The notes under the pieces were generated by a model. The model had not been told where the DNA came from, did not search any database, and worked only from the letters and a program-made list of their open reading frames with translations. The position numbers and the translations under genes were made by a program. 64,000 nucleotides of DNA, taken from NCBI RefSeq assembly GCF_015291705.1, contig NZ_CP030050.1, forward strand, positions 7,502,001 through 7,566,000. The letters run 5' to 3'. Origin of the DNA: Bradyrhizobium arachidis. GTDB taxonomy: Bacteria; Pseudomonadota; Alphaproteobacteria; Rhizobiales; Xanthobacteraceae. Of the stretch, positions 27,234 to 36,475 are shown in pieces; position 1 is the first letter of the stretch; every line of letters begins with the position of its first letter.

Positions 27234-27509
27234 ATGGCCTCGCCTTCCATTATTCCGAACGATCGGCTCGACAGGGACTTCTATCTGGTCCTGGAGGAGT
27301 TCCGGGACGGCGCTGCGTTTCGCGAGACTGACGAAGGCGTCACCTACGCCACGCTGATCGGCGACATGCTCACCGGCCAATACGATCGCGTTGCCGGCGA
27401 AGGCCACGAGATCTCCGAGGCCTTGAGAGACTTCGTCGAGAGCCAGCTCGGCCGCGCGATCGGCATCCAGTTGGCGCTCCCACTGCGGATGGCGAGCTAT
27501 GCCTCGTGA
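27234..27509 (+). CDS. 91-residue hypothetical protein
   Basis: MASPSIIPNDRLDRDFYLVL then EEFRDGAAFRETDEGVTYAT and LIGDMLTGQYDRVAGEGHEI. Acidic and probably globular. The stop overlaps the start of the next small gene by 11 bp, suggesting an operon of three short genes (27234, 27499, 27677). Function unknown. Confidence 0.6.
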   Translation: MASPSIIPNDRLDRDFYLVLEEFRDGAAFRETDEGVTYATLIGDMLTGQYDRVAGEGHEISEALRDFVESQLGRAIGIQLALPLRMASYAS

Positions 27510-27663
27510 AGGCAAACCGCAAGGCGATTGAGGGCCGCAACGCGAGAGCGATCACTTCGTCCGCTGCACGATTTGCGGCGAGTTGCTAGACATGCGCGAC
27601 CTTGGCGATGTGCTCGAACATCTGCACAGGCAGCAGGTCGAGGAAGAGCCGACACAGCATTGA
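27499..27663 (+). pseudogene. small Cys-x2-Cys protein with one in-frame TGA
   Basis: From ATG 27499 the frame reads MPREGKPQGD, then TGA at 27529-27531, then GPQRESDHFVRCTICGELLD and MRDLGDVLEHLHRQQVEEEP to a natural stop. The second part has a CxxC and a His-rich helix, as in a small zinc-binding protein. One C-to-T change (CGA to TGA) would explain the interruption. It overlaps the preceding gene by 11 bp. Confidence 0.55.
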
Positions 27664-27676
27664 AGGGAGGTCCGAC

Positions 27677-27940
27677 ATGACTTGCGCGCGCTGCAACGGC
27701 ACGCACTGGGTTTGCGAGAACCACCCCGAGCGCCCGTGGGAAGGGTCGAAGGCCTGCGGCTGCGGCGGCGCGGGTGCGCCCTGCCCCGTCTGCAACAGGG
27801 TCGGCCCGGACGAGATGCCATTGCTGCCAACGGATTTGAAGCCAGCTTTACGACCACCGACATCATGCGCCCATTCCTTCGCAAGCCAACAAAACAATAG
27901 TCGCTCTGAGCTACCGAGACCCCTTTCTGACGATGCGTAA
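27677..27940 (+). CDS. cysteine-rich zinc-ribbon-like protein
   Basis: 87 residues: MTCARCNGTHWVCENHPERP W-EGSKACGCGGAGAPCPVCN. Four pairs of cysteines (CxxC, C-x-H, CxC, CxxC) are expected to bind zinc. Similar proteins of about 65 residues are common in Bradyrhizobium; here the last ~20 residues look like an unnatural extension into the DNA-ligase relic. GAAGGGAGGTCCGAC precedes the start. Confidence 0.65.
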   Translation: MTCARCNGTHWVCENHPERPWEGSKACGCGGAGAPCPVCNRVGPDEMPLLPTDLKPALRPPTSCAHSFASQQNNSRSELPRPLSDDA

Positions 27941-28190
27941 AGCGTTTGAGTTTTGCTTACCGACGGCCGCCAAGGCTGTCCCTGACGGCCCCGACTGGAT
28001 TCACGAAATCAAATGCGACGGCTACCGCCTGATAGTGCCGCGTCGCCCGAACGCATCTTCGCCGCACCGTTCGAGCAGGGCAAGATCGGCCTGATCCGTT
28101 CCGGCATGACTGCCTGATGGCCTAGAAGGAAGGCGATCGCGCTTATCGCACCGGTCGCTGCGACCACTGGAGCTCACGGCGTTCGGCCGC
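27933..28190 (+). pseudogene. ATP-dependent DNA ligase relic with internal deletion
   Basis: The start encodes MRKAFEFCLPTAAKAVPDGP DWIHEIKCDGYRLIV, the N-terminus of an ATP-dependent DNA ligase with the adenylation lysine motif K-x-D-G-x-R. The sequence then jumps to IFAAPFEQGKIG and, in shifted frames, to CLMA, GDRAYRTGRCDHW, which belong near the end of the adenylation domain. The middle of the gene is gone. It overlaps the end of the Cys-rich gene by 8 bp. Confidence 0.7.
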
Positions 28191-28322
28191 GTCCTCGAGA
28201 GCTTCGACAGCACGAAAAGTTACGCCCCCTGAGCGGACGCATGTAGGGAACGGCTCCCGCGCACAAAAAGCGCCCCCGGACAGAAACAATCTCGCATCGA
28301 CCGCATTGCATGGTTTTCCCGG

Positions 28323-28502
28323 ATGGTAAGTTCGATGCGTTCCGGTCAAGCCAAGACACCCACCGATCAAAAGTCACGACCGGCACTCGGCGAGGGCCTG
28401 GTCCAGGTGCTTTTCCTCGTCGCAGTCACGGCCGCGATGACCGGATGGCTTTACTTTCTCTTTCGCGTGCTGACTTCGGTCGCGGCTTGGCTCTTGGCGT
28501 GA
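28323..28502 (+). CDS. 59-residue membrane protein
   Basis: MVSSMRSGQAKTPTDQKSRP then ALGEGLVQVLFLVAVTAAMT and GWLYFLFRVLTSVAAWLLA. A polar start and two close hydrophobic stretches suggest a one- or two-span membrane peptide. The start is uncertain (ATG 28323 or 28335). A similar small family is common in Bradyrhizobium. It is about 200 bp upstream of the insertion sequence gene. Confidence 0.5.
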   Translation: MVSSMRSGQAKTPTDQKSRPALGEGLVQVLFLVAVTAAMTGWLYFLFRVLTSVAAWLLA

Positions 28503-28702
28503 GCCTTGAGCGCGAATGCCAGACATTCTCGCCCTCAGGATTCGCTCGAACGACGACCGCTTCAAGCTCCATCTCGCGCGTACTAGATGCGGTAATGGGC
28601 CCTGCTCCGAGCAAGGGTCATGATGGTGGCTGTCCCCCGATAGATGATCAAACGGGGTCACGACTTGAGTCGGCCCCAAGCATCTGGAGACGGAGGACAG
28701 CC

Positions 28703-29737
28703 GTGGAGAATTATGCCGGAATCGACGTTTCATTGGAACTGTCGAGCGTGTGCGTTGTGGATGCACAGGGTAAAATCCTAAAGGAGGCGAAGGTCGCCAG
28801 CGAACCCGACGCCTTAGTCGAATTTTTTGAGACGCTCGGCTTTGCAGTGAAGCGGATCGGGCTGGAGGCAGGGCCGCTGTCGCAATGGCTGCATGCGGGC
28901 CTGAAAAGTGCAGGATTCGAAACGGTTCTGCTGGAAACGCGGCACGTGAAGGCCGCACTGTCGGCGATGACGGTCAAGACGGATCGCAAGGATGCCCGCG
29001 GGATCGCCCAGTTGATCCGGATGGGATGGTTTCGGCCGGTACACGCAAAGTCGGTTGATGCGCAAGAGATCCGGGCACTCCTGATCGCACGCAAACAGCT
29101 TCTCGGGCGGCTGATCGATATTGAATTAAGTATCCGAGGGATTTTGCGCGGCTTCGGGCTCAAGGTTGGCCCGTTGACGCGGAGGAATTTCGAAGCCCGG
29201 ATCCGAGAGCTGGTTGCTGGTCAGTCGACATTGGAGCGCATTGCCAGTGCGATGCTTTCGGCACGATCGGCCTTGACGGCAGAGTACGGAAGGCTGCACA
29301 GGGCTGTGCTGGCAATTGTGCGTGACGACGCAGTCTGCCGCCGGCTTATGACAGTGCCAGGCGTTGGTCCCCTGGTGGCTGTTACCTACAAATCGGCGAT
29401 TGATGACCCTCGTCGCATCGTAAAGTCGAAGGCGGCAGGCGCACTGTTCGGGCTTACGCCAAAGAAATACCAATCGGGCGAAAAGGACGTCACAGGCGGG
29501 ATCACGCTGGCCGGCGACATAACGGTGCGCGCGGTGTTGTATGAAGCCGCCAACGTTTTGCTATCGCGCATCACGCGGTTCTCAATACTGAAGCGCTGGG
29601 GGATGGACATCGCCAAGCGGCGTGGCTCGAAGCGCGCAAAAGTCGCCCTGGCACGCAAGCTCGCAGTGATCCTGCATCGGATCTGGGTCGACGGCACAAC
29701 TTATCGATGGACTGACGTCGGCTCGATCGCAGCATAG
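28703..29737 (+). CDS. IS110-family DEDD transposase
   Basis: 344 residues from GTG 28703, preceded by ACGGAGGACAGCC. The N-terminal RuvC-like catalytic part has the acidic set of the family: Asp in YAGIDVS, Glu in RIGLEAG and two Asp in VKTDRKDARG. The C-terminal transposase_20 part carries LMTVPGVGPLVAVTY and a conserved Ser region (SGEKDVTGGIT), as expected for the nucleophile domain. No frame lesion is seen, so it may be active. These enzymes are guided by an element-encoded bridge RNA. Confidence 0.92.
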   Translation: MENYAGIDVSLELSSVCVVDAQGKILKEAKVASEPDALVEFFETLGFAVKRIGLEAGPLSQWLHAGLKSAGFETVLLETRHVKAALSAMTVKTDRKDARGIAQLIRMGWFRPVHAKSVDAQEIRALLIARKQLLGRLIDIELSIRGILRGFGLKVGPLTRRNFEARIRELVAGQSTLERIASAMLSARSALTAEYGRLHRAVLAIVRDDAVCRRLMTVPGVGPLVAVTYKSAIDDPRRIVKSKAAGALFGLTPKKYQSGEKDVTGGITLAGDITVRAVLYEAANVLLSRITRFSILKRWGMDIAKRRGSKRAKVALARKLAVILHRIWVDGTTYRWTDVGSIAA

Positions 29738-29763
29738 AAGACGTGGAGGAGATCAAGAACGCA

Positions 29764-29809
29764 ACCGGGATAATCTGAATCCCGGTGCCCGAAGTCCCGT
29801 CGCCGGGAC
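29764..29809 (+). ncRNA. paired hairpins after the transposase, possible bridge RNA
   Basis: ACCGGGA-N9-TCCCGGT (29764-29786) and GTCCC-N6-GGGAC (29794-29809) lie 27 bp after the transposase stop. IS1111-group elements carry the guide RNA in this position. This is inference; the loops have not been matched to target sequences. Confidence 0.35.
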
Positions 29810-29830
29810 GGTGGATCCGGTGAAGCCGTT

Positions 29831-30953
29831 ACACGGCCAGTGGTCGTCATCTGATGAACCACGCGTATCTAGATAGGCTCACCGCTCCCTCTGACAGCAT
29901 GATGTGGCGGCCAGGCGTTGACCACGGACAGAAGCATGAGCCCGGCGACGAGACGTTCACTCGGGAGGCTTGACATCATCGGGCCCATTACAGAAGGCCG
30001 TGTACCCATAAACCCGGCGGCGTGATGCGACTAAAGCAATGTCTGCTTTGCCCCTATAGCGACCGACTTCGGGCGGCAGCGCGTTATGTCGTGATGGGCC
30101 AAGAGGAGACGTTTCCTCGGCGCTTCGGAGGAGATCGTCAAAGTCTGAAACAAGCCGGCCGCAAATCTTTAGGAGATGACAGCCCGGGTGTTCCCGCGCG
30201 ACGGTACGCTCGGTGAGCTCCGGTGCCGACGCGATCGGCCTTGGCCCGTGTTGTTCGCACGGCGTGTTCTCACGCATGTTCCGGAGCGCCGGACATAGCG
30301 CAGTGCGGACAACGCGCGACCTGCCCGCTTTAAATCGGATTCGTCGTCGATCGCTAGCGCGGCTCGCATCTCCGGCGTTGAAAGTGCCGGCAATTCGTGA
30401 GGCCAAGGAAACGCAGACGCAATTGTGCAAGTCCGCCATCGCGTTAGGTCGAACGTGGCGACAGTGAGGATCCTGAGAGCGCCAAATCTTGGATGTGCAG
30501 ACAACCACTTAGCCGCTCTTCGGCGACAATGCTTTTATCTTGCGATACGCCGCTGCTCTTTCTTGACTTACTCAAGCTTCTTCTCTTTGCCGCGACGAAA
30601 TCCGCCGATGCACTCACCAGCGCTCCGCTCGTCATCCATTGATCTGAAAAAGGGGCGATAATGACGCTGAAATTTCGCGCCAAAGCACACGGGATTTCCG
30701 CTGTTTGCCGGCGCATTTTGGGAACGCGGCCCGTACGGAAGTAGGAGAAATACGACCTGAAAGCGCGGCCAGAAAAGCATCGACAACCTTCAGTCTCAAG
30801 GCAAAATTCCACTCCGTGCGAGTGCGTTTCTTAGATCGTAGTGGGATGTCTCGCAGGCTGTTCAGCCGGGCTCGCTCCGCCACGTGGGCCTGATTAAGGG
30901 CGCTTCCGCGCCAGTCGGCGATATCCAAAACTTGGTATCCGAGAGACAGGAAA
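29831..30953. other. region without a supported gene
   Basis: About 1.1 kb after the IS. Frames on the minus strand (29957-30508 and 30169-30504) stay open but overlap each other and show no domain. One contains ALSTPEMRAALAIDDESDLK RAGRALSALRYVRR, faintly like the C-terminal segment of phage/island primases; too weak to annotate. Confidence 0.35.
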
Positions 30954-30980
30954 GGGCTCCCGCGCGATGCGCGAGAGCCC
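30954..30980 (-). terminator. hairpin after the DUF736 relic
   Basis: GGGCTC-CCGCGCGATGCGC-GAGAGCCC can fold into a long stem 10 bp downstream of the DUF736-type gene on the minus strand. Confidence 0.45.
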
Positions 30981-30990
30981 AACATTTGAC

Positions 30991-31313
30991 CTAGCCGACA
31001 GGATTCCAGATCAGGAAGAAGCCACCGTCACCGTCGAGGCCGACCGTTCGACCGAGGTCGGCGCAGAGCTTGCGGATCCCCAGGCCGGGTGCTGCGAGTG
31101 ACAGGCTGACGTAGTCCCTTCCGCGGCTCTCGCCACTCAGAATCCGACGGATCCGACCTCAACCCCTTGGGTGAAGATGCGGAAATCTGCTGGGTTATCG
31201 CCGGACTTTTCGCGGTTCCGCACGGTGTCGATGTCGGCGCAAATGGGCAGGAATTTGAGCTGGCCCCTGAAACCGCCGTGAGTTGTGCGGGTAACGAATC
31301 CGATAGCCGTCAT
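30991..31313 (-). pseudogene. DUF736 protein, frameshifted copy
   Basis: MTAIGFVTRTTHGGFRGQLK and NPADFRIFTQGVEVGS give the first half of a DUF736 protein; after a frame change near 31137 the next frame continues GRDYVSLSLAAPGLGIRKLC and FFLIWNPVG, its normal end. The family is a marker of conjugative plasmids and islands in Alphaproteobacteria. The 323-bp length (not a multiple of three) agrees with a one-base lesion. Confidence 0.75.
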
Positions 31314-31889
31314 GGTCTGTCTCCTTCCGTTGCCGCAGGGGCCGATGCCCTGCGATGGCGAGACCGTCATGGCGGGCGGCACGCAGCCGAACCCTTGGGA
31401 CGAAGCGCAGCGGCGCACCCGAGCCCGCGCCTTTTTGCAGCGAGCGACCGCGAGGAACCGGCTTGCCGGCGGGGAAAAAAGGAGGCGTGCGAGGGTTTCG
31501 GATGGCGGGACGGCTGCCATAGGTCGTAGCGCCACAAGCGGGGAATCATCCTCTTCGGACGAAGCAGACAGGCCTTGCCGCAGAGCTATTCACCCGTACC
31601 AACGGCGCTTGGGCAACGCGTCGACGTATGCGTTGCCTCTCGAGTCTCTCGCGATCCCGAGCCGATTATCTCGCCGAGAAAGCGGCTCAATTTCGCATCC
31701 GAGGCGTGGTCCTGGTGCCGGCTATAAAGTCGAAGCCGGCGCTATTAGAGCGCATCCGAAGCTCGATGAGTTCGCCACTCGGCGCCTCGAACCGGCTTCA
31801 AGGTGCGCCGCGGATCCGCGGCGGCGCCCTCTTCTTGAGGGAGAAGATGCTCTTCTGCCTTCGTTCAAGGCGGCGCAAAAAACGCAAAA
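31314..31889. other. leader between DUF736 genes
   Basis: 576 bp with no gene. Around 31431-31500 a structure with T-rich and A-rich arms (CCTTTTT ... AAAAAAGGAGG) resembles the hairpin in front of the intact DUF736 gene at 32365-32424. Confidence 0.4.
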
Positions 31890-31913
31890 GCCCCGCCTCC
31901 GAGGAGGCGGGGC
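31890..31913 (-). terminator. Rho-independent terminator of the DUF736 gene
   Basis: GCCCCGCCTCC-GA-GGAGGCGGGGC, 11-bp perfect stem, followed on the minus strand by TTTTGCGTTTTTTG. It is 17 bp after the DUF736 stop. Confidence 0.8.
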
Positions 31914-31930
31914 CGTTAATCCGAAGGCGA

Positions 31931-32242
31931 TTAGTCGCCGCTGCGGCGCGACCAGATCAGGCTGAAACCTTCCTCGCCTTCGATCTTGACCAGCGAGGCG
32001 TAGATCGGAGCCGGGAAGCTCGGATCATCTAACTTGACCGAGAGATATTCGCGGTCGCTGTCGCGAACCGTCTTCTTCCAGGCGGCGCCGAATTCGGTCG
32101 CTCCTGCGAAAATCCGGTAGTCGGGAGCCCTGTCGTTGTCCTTCTCGGAGGCCGTGAACTTGGCCTTGATGTTCAGCGTCAGCGTCTTGATCGCGCCGGT
32201 GTAGCCGTTGTCCGAAGCGGTGAAAGTGCCGATGGTCGCCAT
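31931..32242 (-). CDS. DUF736 family protein
   Basis: 103 residues: [20 protein letters not shown] (family start), [40 protein letters not shown] and [11 protein letters not shown]. The whole DUF736 profile is present without interruption. It has no signal or membrane span. ATG 32242 is preferred over 32248 because ACGGAGATGACC is then well spaced. The family accompanies conjugation and partition genes; its role is unknown. Next on the strand upstream is the ParB-type gene (stop 32953). Confidence 0.85.
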   Translation of the reverse strand: MATIGTFTASDNGYTGAIKTLTLNIKAKFTASEKDNDRAPDYRIFAGATEFGAAWKKTVRDSDREYLSVKLDDPSFPAPIYASLVKIEGEEGFSLIWSRRSGD

Positions 32243-32364
32243 GGTCATCTCCGTCTGTCTGTTGCTCGGGCCGCGCCCATCGCAGCCTCGATGGCGATCC
32301 TTGGCCCGGGGAGCGATCGGCCCGCAGCCGCAAGGCCCGCAGCGGCAGCGGAGGACGGCGAAAG

Positions 32365-32424
32365 CCTGCTTTTTTGTCTTCCCGCGAGGAATGCCGCCGC
32401 TTGGCGGCAGGGGAAAAAAGCAGG
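32365..32424 (-). promoter_or_regulatory. large hairpin in the DUF736 leader
   Basis: CCTGCTTTTTT (32365-32375) pairs perfectly with AAAAAAGCAGG (32414-32424); inside it GCCGCCGC/TTGGCGGC forms a second stem. A related structure is before the frameshifted DUF736 copy. It could be an attenuator or a terminator for the ParB transcript. Confidence 0.45.
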
Positions 32425-32880
32425 CGTGAGCTGTTGCGGGAAAGCGATCGAGGCTCTTGCCGTCCCTCGGGCCTGATCAGCCAATCGGGGGTGCGTTGGA
32501 CGCGAGCCCATGACCGAACTGACGGCGATGACCATGGCTGCCACGGCCCGCCACAGCATTGGAAAACGGCGGGATCGATCAGAAAAAAAGCCAACGTCTG
32601 CGCGTCAATTGCAGGGCGATTCACCGGACAAACCAAACGAATCCGACCACATTTTCGCATTATCAAACGACGGCGGCGGCCAGAATTTTCTCGCCCGATT
32701 GCTCAGCCGCGACGTACGTGTCCGGACACGATCAAAGCCCCCGGCCTGATCGCTTCGTCCCAGCAAAAGAAAGGTGCGAAAGTTCGCCCCCGGTGCGACA
32801 AACGGCGCAGATCGGACGGGTCTTAGTCGCCGTTGGAGACGAGCTAGCGAGAGTAATTGCGCGTTCGCTTCAACTGAACC

Positions 32881-32906
32881 GGCCGCGCACCGTGAGGTGC
32901 GCGGCC
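32881..32906. terminator. hairpin downstream of parB-type gene
   Basis: GGCCGCGCACC-GTGA-GGTGCGCGGCC, 11-bp perfect stem, 46 bp beyond the ParB-type stop on the minus strand. No U-run on that strand, so termination is uncertain. Confidence 0.4.
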
Positions 32907-32952
32907 CAAATTTAATGAGCGCCGGGCCGTTCTTCCGACCCCGGCTCACCTC

Positions 32953-34965
32953 TTACTCCGCTGCTTGCGCACGGAAATCATGGCCTTGCGTCTTGTTGGG
33001 CGCGGCGTCCTGATCCTCCGTCTTGGCCGTGCGCAGCAACGGCGGCAACCAGTCCGTTGCCGCCAACAGCTGCTCGGCGGCAGCTGCCATCTCGACTTTT
33101 TTCATTCCCGAGATGCGTTCGGCGGTCTCCTCGCTGACGCCTTCGCGGACGGCCTCAAGGATGCCAGCCTTGGTGACCCGGCCGAGATAACTCTGCACCG
33201 TCGGCCGCCAATATCCGGTCATTTCGAGGGCGACGGCCCCGGCCAAACTGCTGGCCGCCGCCAAGGCGCGCGGCCGGAGGTCAAATGGCAATTTGACCGC
33301 ATTGACCGTCAATGCCGTGCAATGTGCGAACAGCGCCATGCGGCTGTCGTGGTCGAGTTCGGTCACGAACTCCCACAGCTTAGCGACGTCGCGCGGCATT
33401 TGCCTCGCCCAATTGGCATGGCGATCAGACCAAGCTTTCCCGGCCGGAGTGTCCTCGATTCCGACCGCATGCGTGGCCAAATCCGCCTTCACCGGTTGAA
33501 TGCCAACGACATGGGCATTGGCCCCGACATAGAAGATCTGTGCGGCGAGCGCATGGGTGACGGCCACGATGGCGACATCGGGCTGCTCACTCAAATTGAG
33601 GCGCAGCCCCAAAGTGCGATGCGCGGTGAGGTCACCAATGAGCGTATCGGACAGCCTTTGTTCCCCGTCTTCCTCCTCGTTTTCTCCCTCATTCTCTTCA
33701 CCATCGCGGGTGGCTTGATCGCCCCTTCCAACCTCCTCATCTGGAGCCTGAGCGTCGCCATCCTGCCCCGTCTCGGCATGGGGTTTATCGTCCTCGGGGC
33801 GGATGAAACCGCGTTCGATCCTGATGATGCCGTCATGATTGAGAATGACGAACGCACCGCCGCGTGCGACATCGCCGGGATCGTAGGCCTGCCGCTTCGC
33901 TTCGAACCGCTCTATCTGGTTCTCCAATTCACCGAACCGCGCATCCACCTCATCAGGTAGTTCCTCGGCCGTTTGATGCTGTTCGGTCAGCTGATCGAAC
34001 TCGGTTTGAGCGACCTGAAGAGCGGCCTCATCTTCCGCCGAAAGCTCGACCGGATGCGGGTAGGCGCGACGCATGCCGTGGGCGTGCGGGAAGTCGAGAT
34101 GGGGTTCGGTCCACTTCCATCCCTCGGCCGTCCGTAAGGCGTCCGCCTCCCGGCCAAGCCGTGCCATCACCAAGAGATCGAGCAGCACCACGTCTTCCAG
34201 ATAGCCTCCCCGATCCTCGGTGAAGAGGTCGCGCAGAATCGTACCGCCCGCCTCGATGTAAGCATCGAGCCCGACAAACCGCGCGCGGCGATCCGTTGCG
34301 GCGATGTGAGCCTCGATGAGCAGACGTCTGATGGTGCTGGCGTCGCGATCGTAAGGCAGGCGCTCATAAACGCTTTCCTGCCGCGTCTGATCGTCGGTGA
34401 TGGCGAAGGCCATCAACTGCTCAAGGATCAGATCGCCGTCGCGATAGAGCTGGATCAATTTTGGTGAAACCGCACCCAGCCGGAGGCGTTGCCGCACCAC
34501 ATGCGGCGTCACCCCGAAGCGCGCGGCGATTTCCTCCGCGCCAAAGCCACGCTCGTCCGCAAGCTTCCTGAACGCCTCGAACTGGTCGGCGGGATGCATG
34601 TTTTCCCGGGTGACATTCTCGTCCAGGCTGATCTCGTGGGGGTCATTCGCGGTGTCGATGATGCAGCGGATCGGCTCGGTCTTCTTGATCTCCTTCCGCT
34701 TCACCCGCAGCAGCTGGGCAAGCCGCCTGCCCTCGCCGATGGTTACCAAATAAAACCCTGTAGTCTCGCCCTCTTCGTCCAACTCGGGCTCAACCACCAG
34801 ATTTTGCAGGATGCCCTTGGCGGCGATACTCGCCGCATAACCCTCGATCGCCACCGCGCTATGCGGCGTCTTGCGCGCATTTTTCGGGGACTTTTTGAGC
34901 TTATTGAGCGGAATGAGAACTTCCGTCCCGCTCACGGGAGTGATTTCAACTGATTTGGCCGACAT
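32953..34965 (-). CDS. ParB/RepB/Spo0J-type protein of a mobile element
   Basis: 670 residues. The N-terminus is a ParB nuclease/CTPase-like domain (IEGYAASIAAKGILQNLVVE, then GEGRRLAQL) followed by a helix-turn-helix (EEIAARFGVTPHVVRQRLRL). The middle is a long acidic linker (DEEVGRGDQATRDGEENEGE). The C-terminal 200 residues are helical with no known domain. Such long ParB proteins travel with DUF736 on alphaproteobacterial conjugative plasmids and islands; no ParA neighbour is seen. ATG 34965 was chosen for its spacing from AAAGGAAG; a longer frame reaches 35118 but is basic low-complexity. Confidence 0.85.
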   Translation of the reverse strand: MSAKSVEITPVSGTEVLIPLNKLKKSPKNARKTPHSAVAIEGYAASIAAKGILQNLVVEPELDEEGETTGFYLVTIGEGRRLAQLLRVKRKEIKKTEPIRCIIDTANDPHEISLDENVTRENMHPADQFEAFRKLADERGFGAEEIAARFGVTPHVVRQRLRLGAVSPKLIQLYRDGDLILEQLMAFAITDDQTRQESVYERLPYDRDASTIRRLLIEAHIAATDRRARFVGLDAYIEAGGTILRDLFTEDRGGYLEDVVLLDLLVMARLGREADALRTAEGWKWTEPHLDFPHAHGMRRAYPHPVELSAEDEAALQVAQTEFDQLTEQHQTAEELPDEVDARFGELENQIERFEAKRQAYDPGDVARGGAFVILNHDGIIRIERGFIRPEDDKPHAETGQDGDAQAPDEEVGRGDQATRDGEENEGENEEEDGEQRLSDTLIGDLTAHRTLGLRLNLSEQPDVAIVAVTHALAAQIFYVGANAHVVGIQPVKADLATHAVGIEDTPAGKAWSDRHANWARQMPRDVAKLWEFVTELDHDSRMALFAHCTALTVNAVKLPFDLRPRALAAASSLAGAVALEMTGYWRPTVQSYLGRVTKAGILEAVREGVSEETAERISGMKKVEMAAAAEQLLAATDWLPPLLRTAKTEDQDAAPNKTQGHDFRAQAAE

Positions 34966-36128
34966 GATCATTCTTCCTTTTGCTTCCATGGGTGCAGCGC
35001 GCACTCCGCGCCTGCGCCCCTGCCCGTCGGCGAGACCGGGGGTAGCAAGTGCCAGGGCGACCCGAGCGGAGGGGGATCGCCCGCCCGCAAGGGCCGCTCG
35101 ATAGAAGCGGGTCTGCACGGGCGCATGTCAGCCGTTCGAGAAGGTGACGCCGGTTGGAAAGCACGGAAGACCGGGGAGACCGCTCGGGTTGGCGCCGGCG
35201 TCAGCCGGCGCTTTACCCTGGCGCGCGCGAGGGGCGGAGCCCCTTAGATCTCGAGCGTTGGGAATTTTGAGCAAGTCAGCGCAGGTAAAAACAAGAGCAG
35301 AGTGAGAAAATCAAGAGAGGCACCCGCAGGAGGGTCAGCATAGCGCCGACGCGTAGCGGCGGGACCCGGGACCGAGTGCAGTCGCGAGACCGGTTATCAA
35401 GGCACCCGCGCGACGGGCAGTGATAGCGGTGCCGCGAAGCGGCAGCCCTTCGTGCGAGTGCCTCCGGCGAGCGACACATTATATGTTCTTGCGCGAGGGA
35501 TCGAAGCCGAATGGCCGAGACGCAACGCGGCTCGGTTCACAAGAGTCCGGTGCGGCCATTGCCGCACGCGCACCGTTGAGGACAAGTCCCGCCACCGATC
35601 CTCGATCTTGTCCAACTTGCAGATACCACCAAGCCATTCAGGCCGGAGCCGCTATCCCACCTTGGAAAGATGCAGAAAACGGGGCCTAACGGGTTTTGCG
35701 GGTGCCGACTCCAGCAAATCCGCACGCCCCTACCGGAGAGATAGTGTGTGGGGTCAGCGATAGGACGGGTCCTCCGAGGAAACGACAGCTGGCCTTCATC
35801 GCGAGAAACGGCGCGCGGCCGGCGATGCAAGACAGCCGCTATCTCGCTCATCGAGCCTCGTCAGACTCAAGTTCGAGACTCAACACAAAGTGAGCAGCAA
35901 GACCGAGCATGATCTACGTGGCGGGATGGCATCCCGGTCCGGCGGCGGCTTGATCTCGATGCCGCTGCTTGCAAACTGCTCCGGCTAGCGCAAACCCAAA
36001 GCTCATGATCAAATACAGGACCTGTCGAAATCTTTGACGTGCGTTGGAGGGCCTCCGGCGCGGTCGGATATCTTCATTCTGGTTCATCGGGCTTCGGGCA
36101 AATAGGCCATTCGTTGCGTCACCAGAGC
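34966..36128. other. region without a supported gene
   Basis: About 1.16 kb between the ParB-type gene and the AlpA-like gene. All frames are short or Arg/Ser-rich. It may hold the promoter and the remains of other island genes; nothing specific can be named. Confidence 0.35.
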
Positions 36129-36416
36129 ATGCAGCCACCCTATTCCTCAACCGAAGTCGCGACGGCGATAGGCGTCTCACTGGATACATTCTATCGCACG
36201 CGCCGCCTCAGGCAGGAGCGCGACGGGCTGCCTGCGCCGATCAGCAAGCGGGGACCGCTGAAATGGGAGCGGACCGGCTTCGATGCCTGGCTTACCCGAA
36301 ATCATCCCATGCGCCCAAAGACGATTGCTAATGACGCATTCGCGCCGCCACCAGCAGGAAACGACGACGAACATCGCGAGCGGCTGCGGAGGGCATACGG
36401 CGAGCCTGACGCTTGA
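36129..36416 (+). CDS. AlpA/MerR-like HTH protein
   Basis: 95 residues. MQPPYSSTEVATAIGVSLDT FYRTRRLRQERDGLPAPISK is a helix-turn-helix as in excisionases and AlpA regulators, followed by a wing (GPLKWERTGFDAWLTRNHP). It lies 59 bp upstream of the integrase on the same strand, the usual order for an excisionase or regulator of integration. ATG 36129 starts the HTH; a longer frame upstream is not protein-like. Confidence 0.7.
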   Translation: MQPPYSSTEVATAIGVSLDTFYRTRRLRQERDGLPAPISKRGPLKWERTGFDAWLTRNHPMRPKTIANDAFAPPPAGNDDEHRERLRRAYGEPDA

Positions 36417-36475
36417 CAGATTAGATTGCGCTAGATTCCAATAGGCGCGATCTCCTCTTGGCACCGAGACTCATT

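Larger units (their letters stand above)
28600..29830 (+). mobile_element. IS110-family insertion sequence, ends approximate
   Basis: The element contains one DEDD transposase (28703-29737) and noncoding flanks of about 100 bp each. IS110 elements lack terminal inverted repeats, so the ends cannot be placed from this window alone; the limits given are a guess from the noncoding flanks. Confidence 0.5.
32243..32952. other. ParB-DUF736 spacer
   Basis: 710 bp with no convincing gene. It holds the inverted repeat 32365-32424 and the hairpin 32881-32906. Confidence 0.4.

Noticed and set aside
29957..30508. 183-aa and 111-aa overlapping minus-strand frames
   Set aside because: They compete in different frames, lack ribosome-binding sites and show no domain; one faint primase-like stretch is not enough.
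32965..33960. 331-aa plus-strand frame inside the ParB-type gene
   Set aside because: Antisense shadow of a confident gene in GC-rich DNA; no domain.
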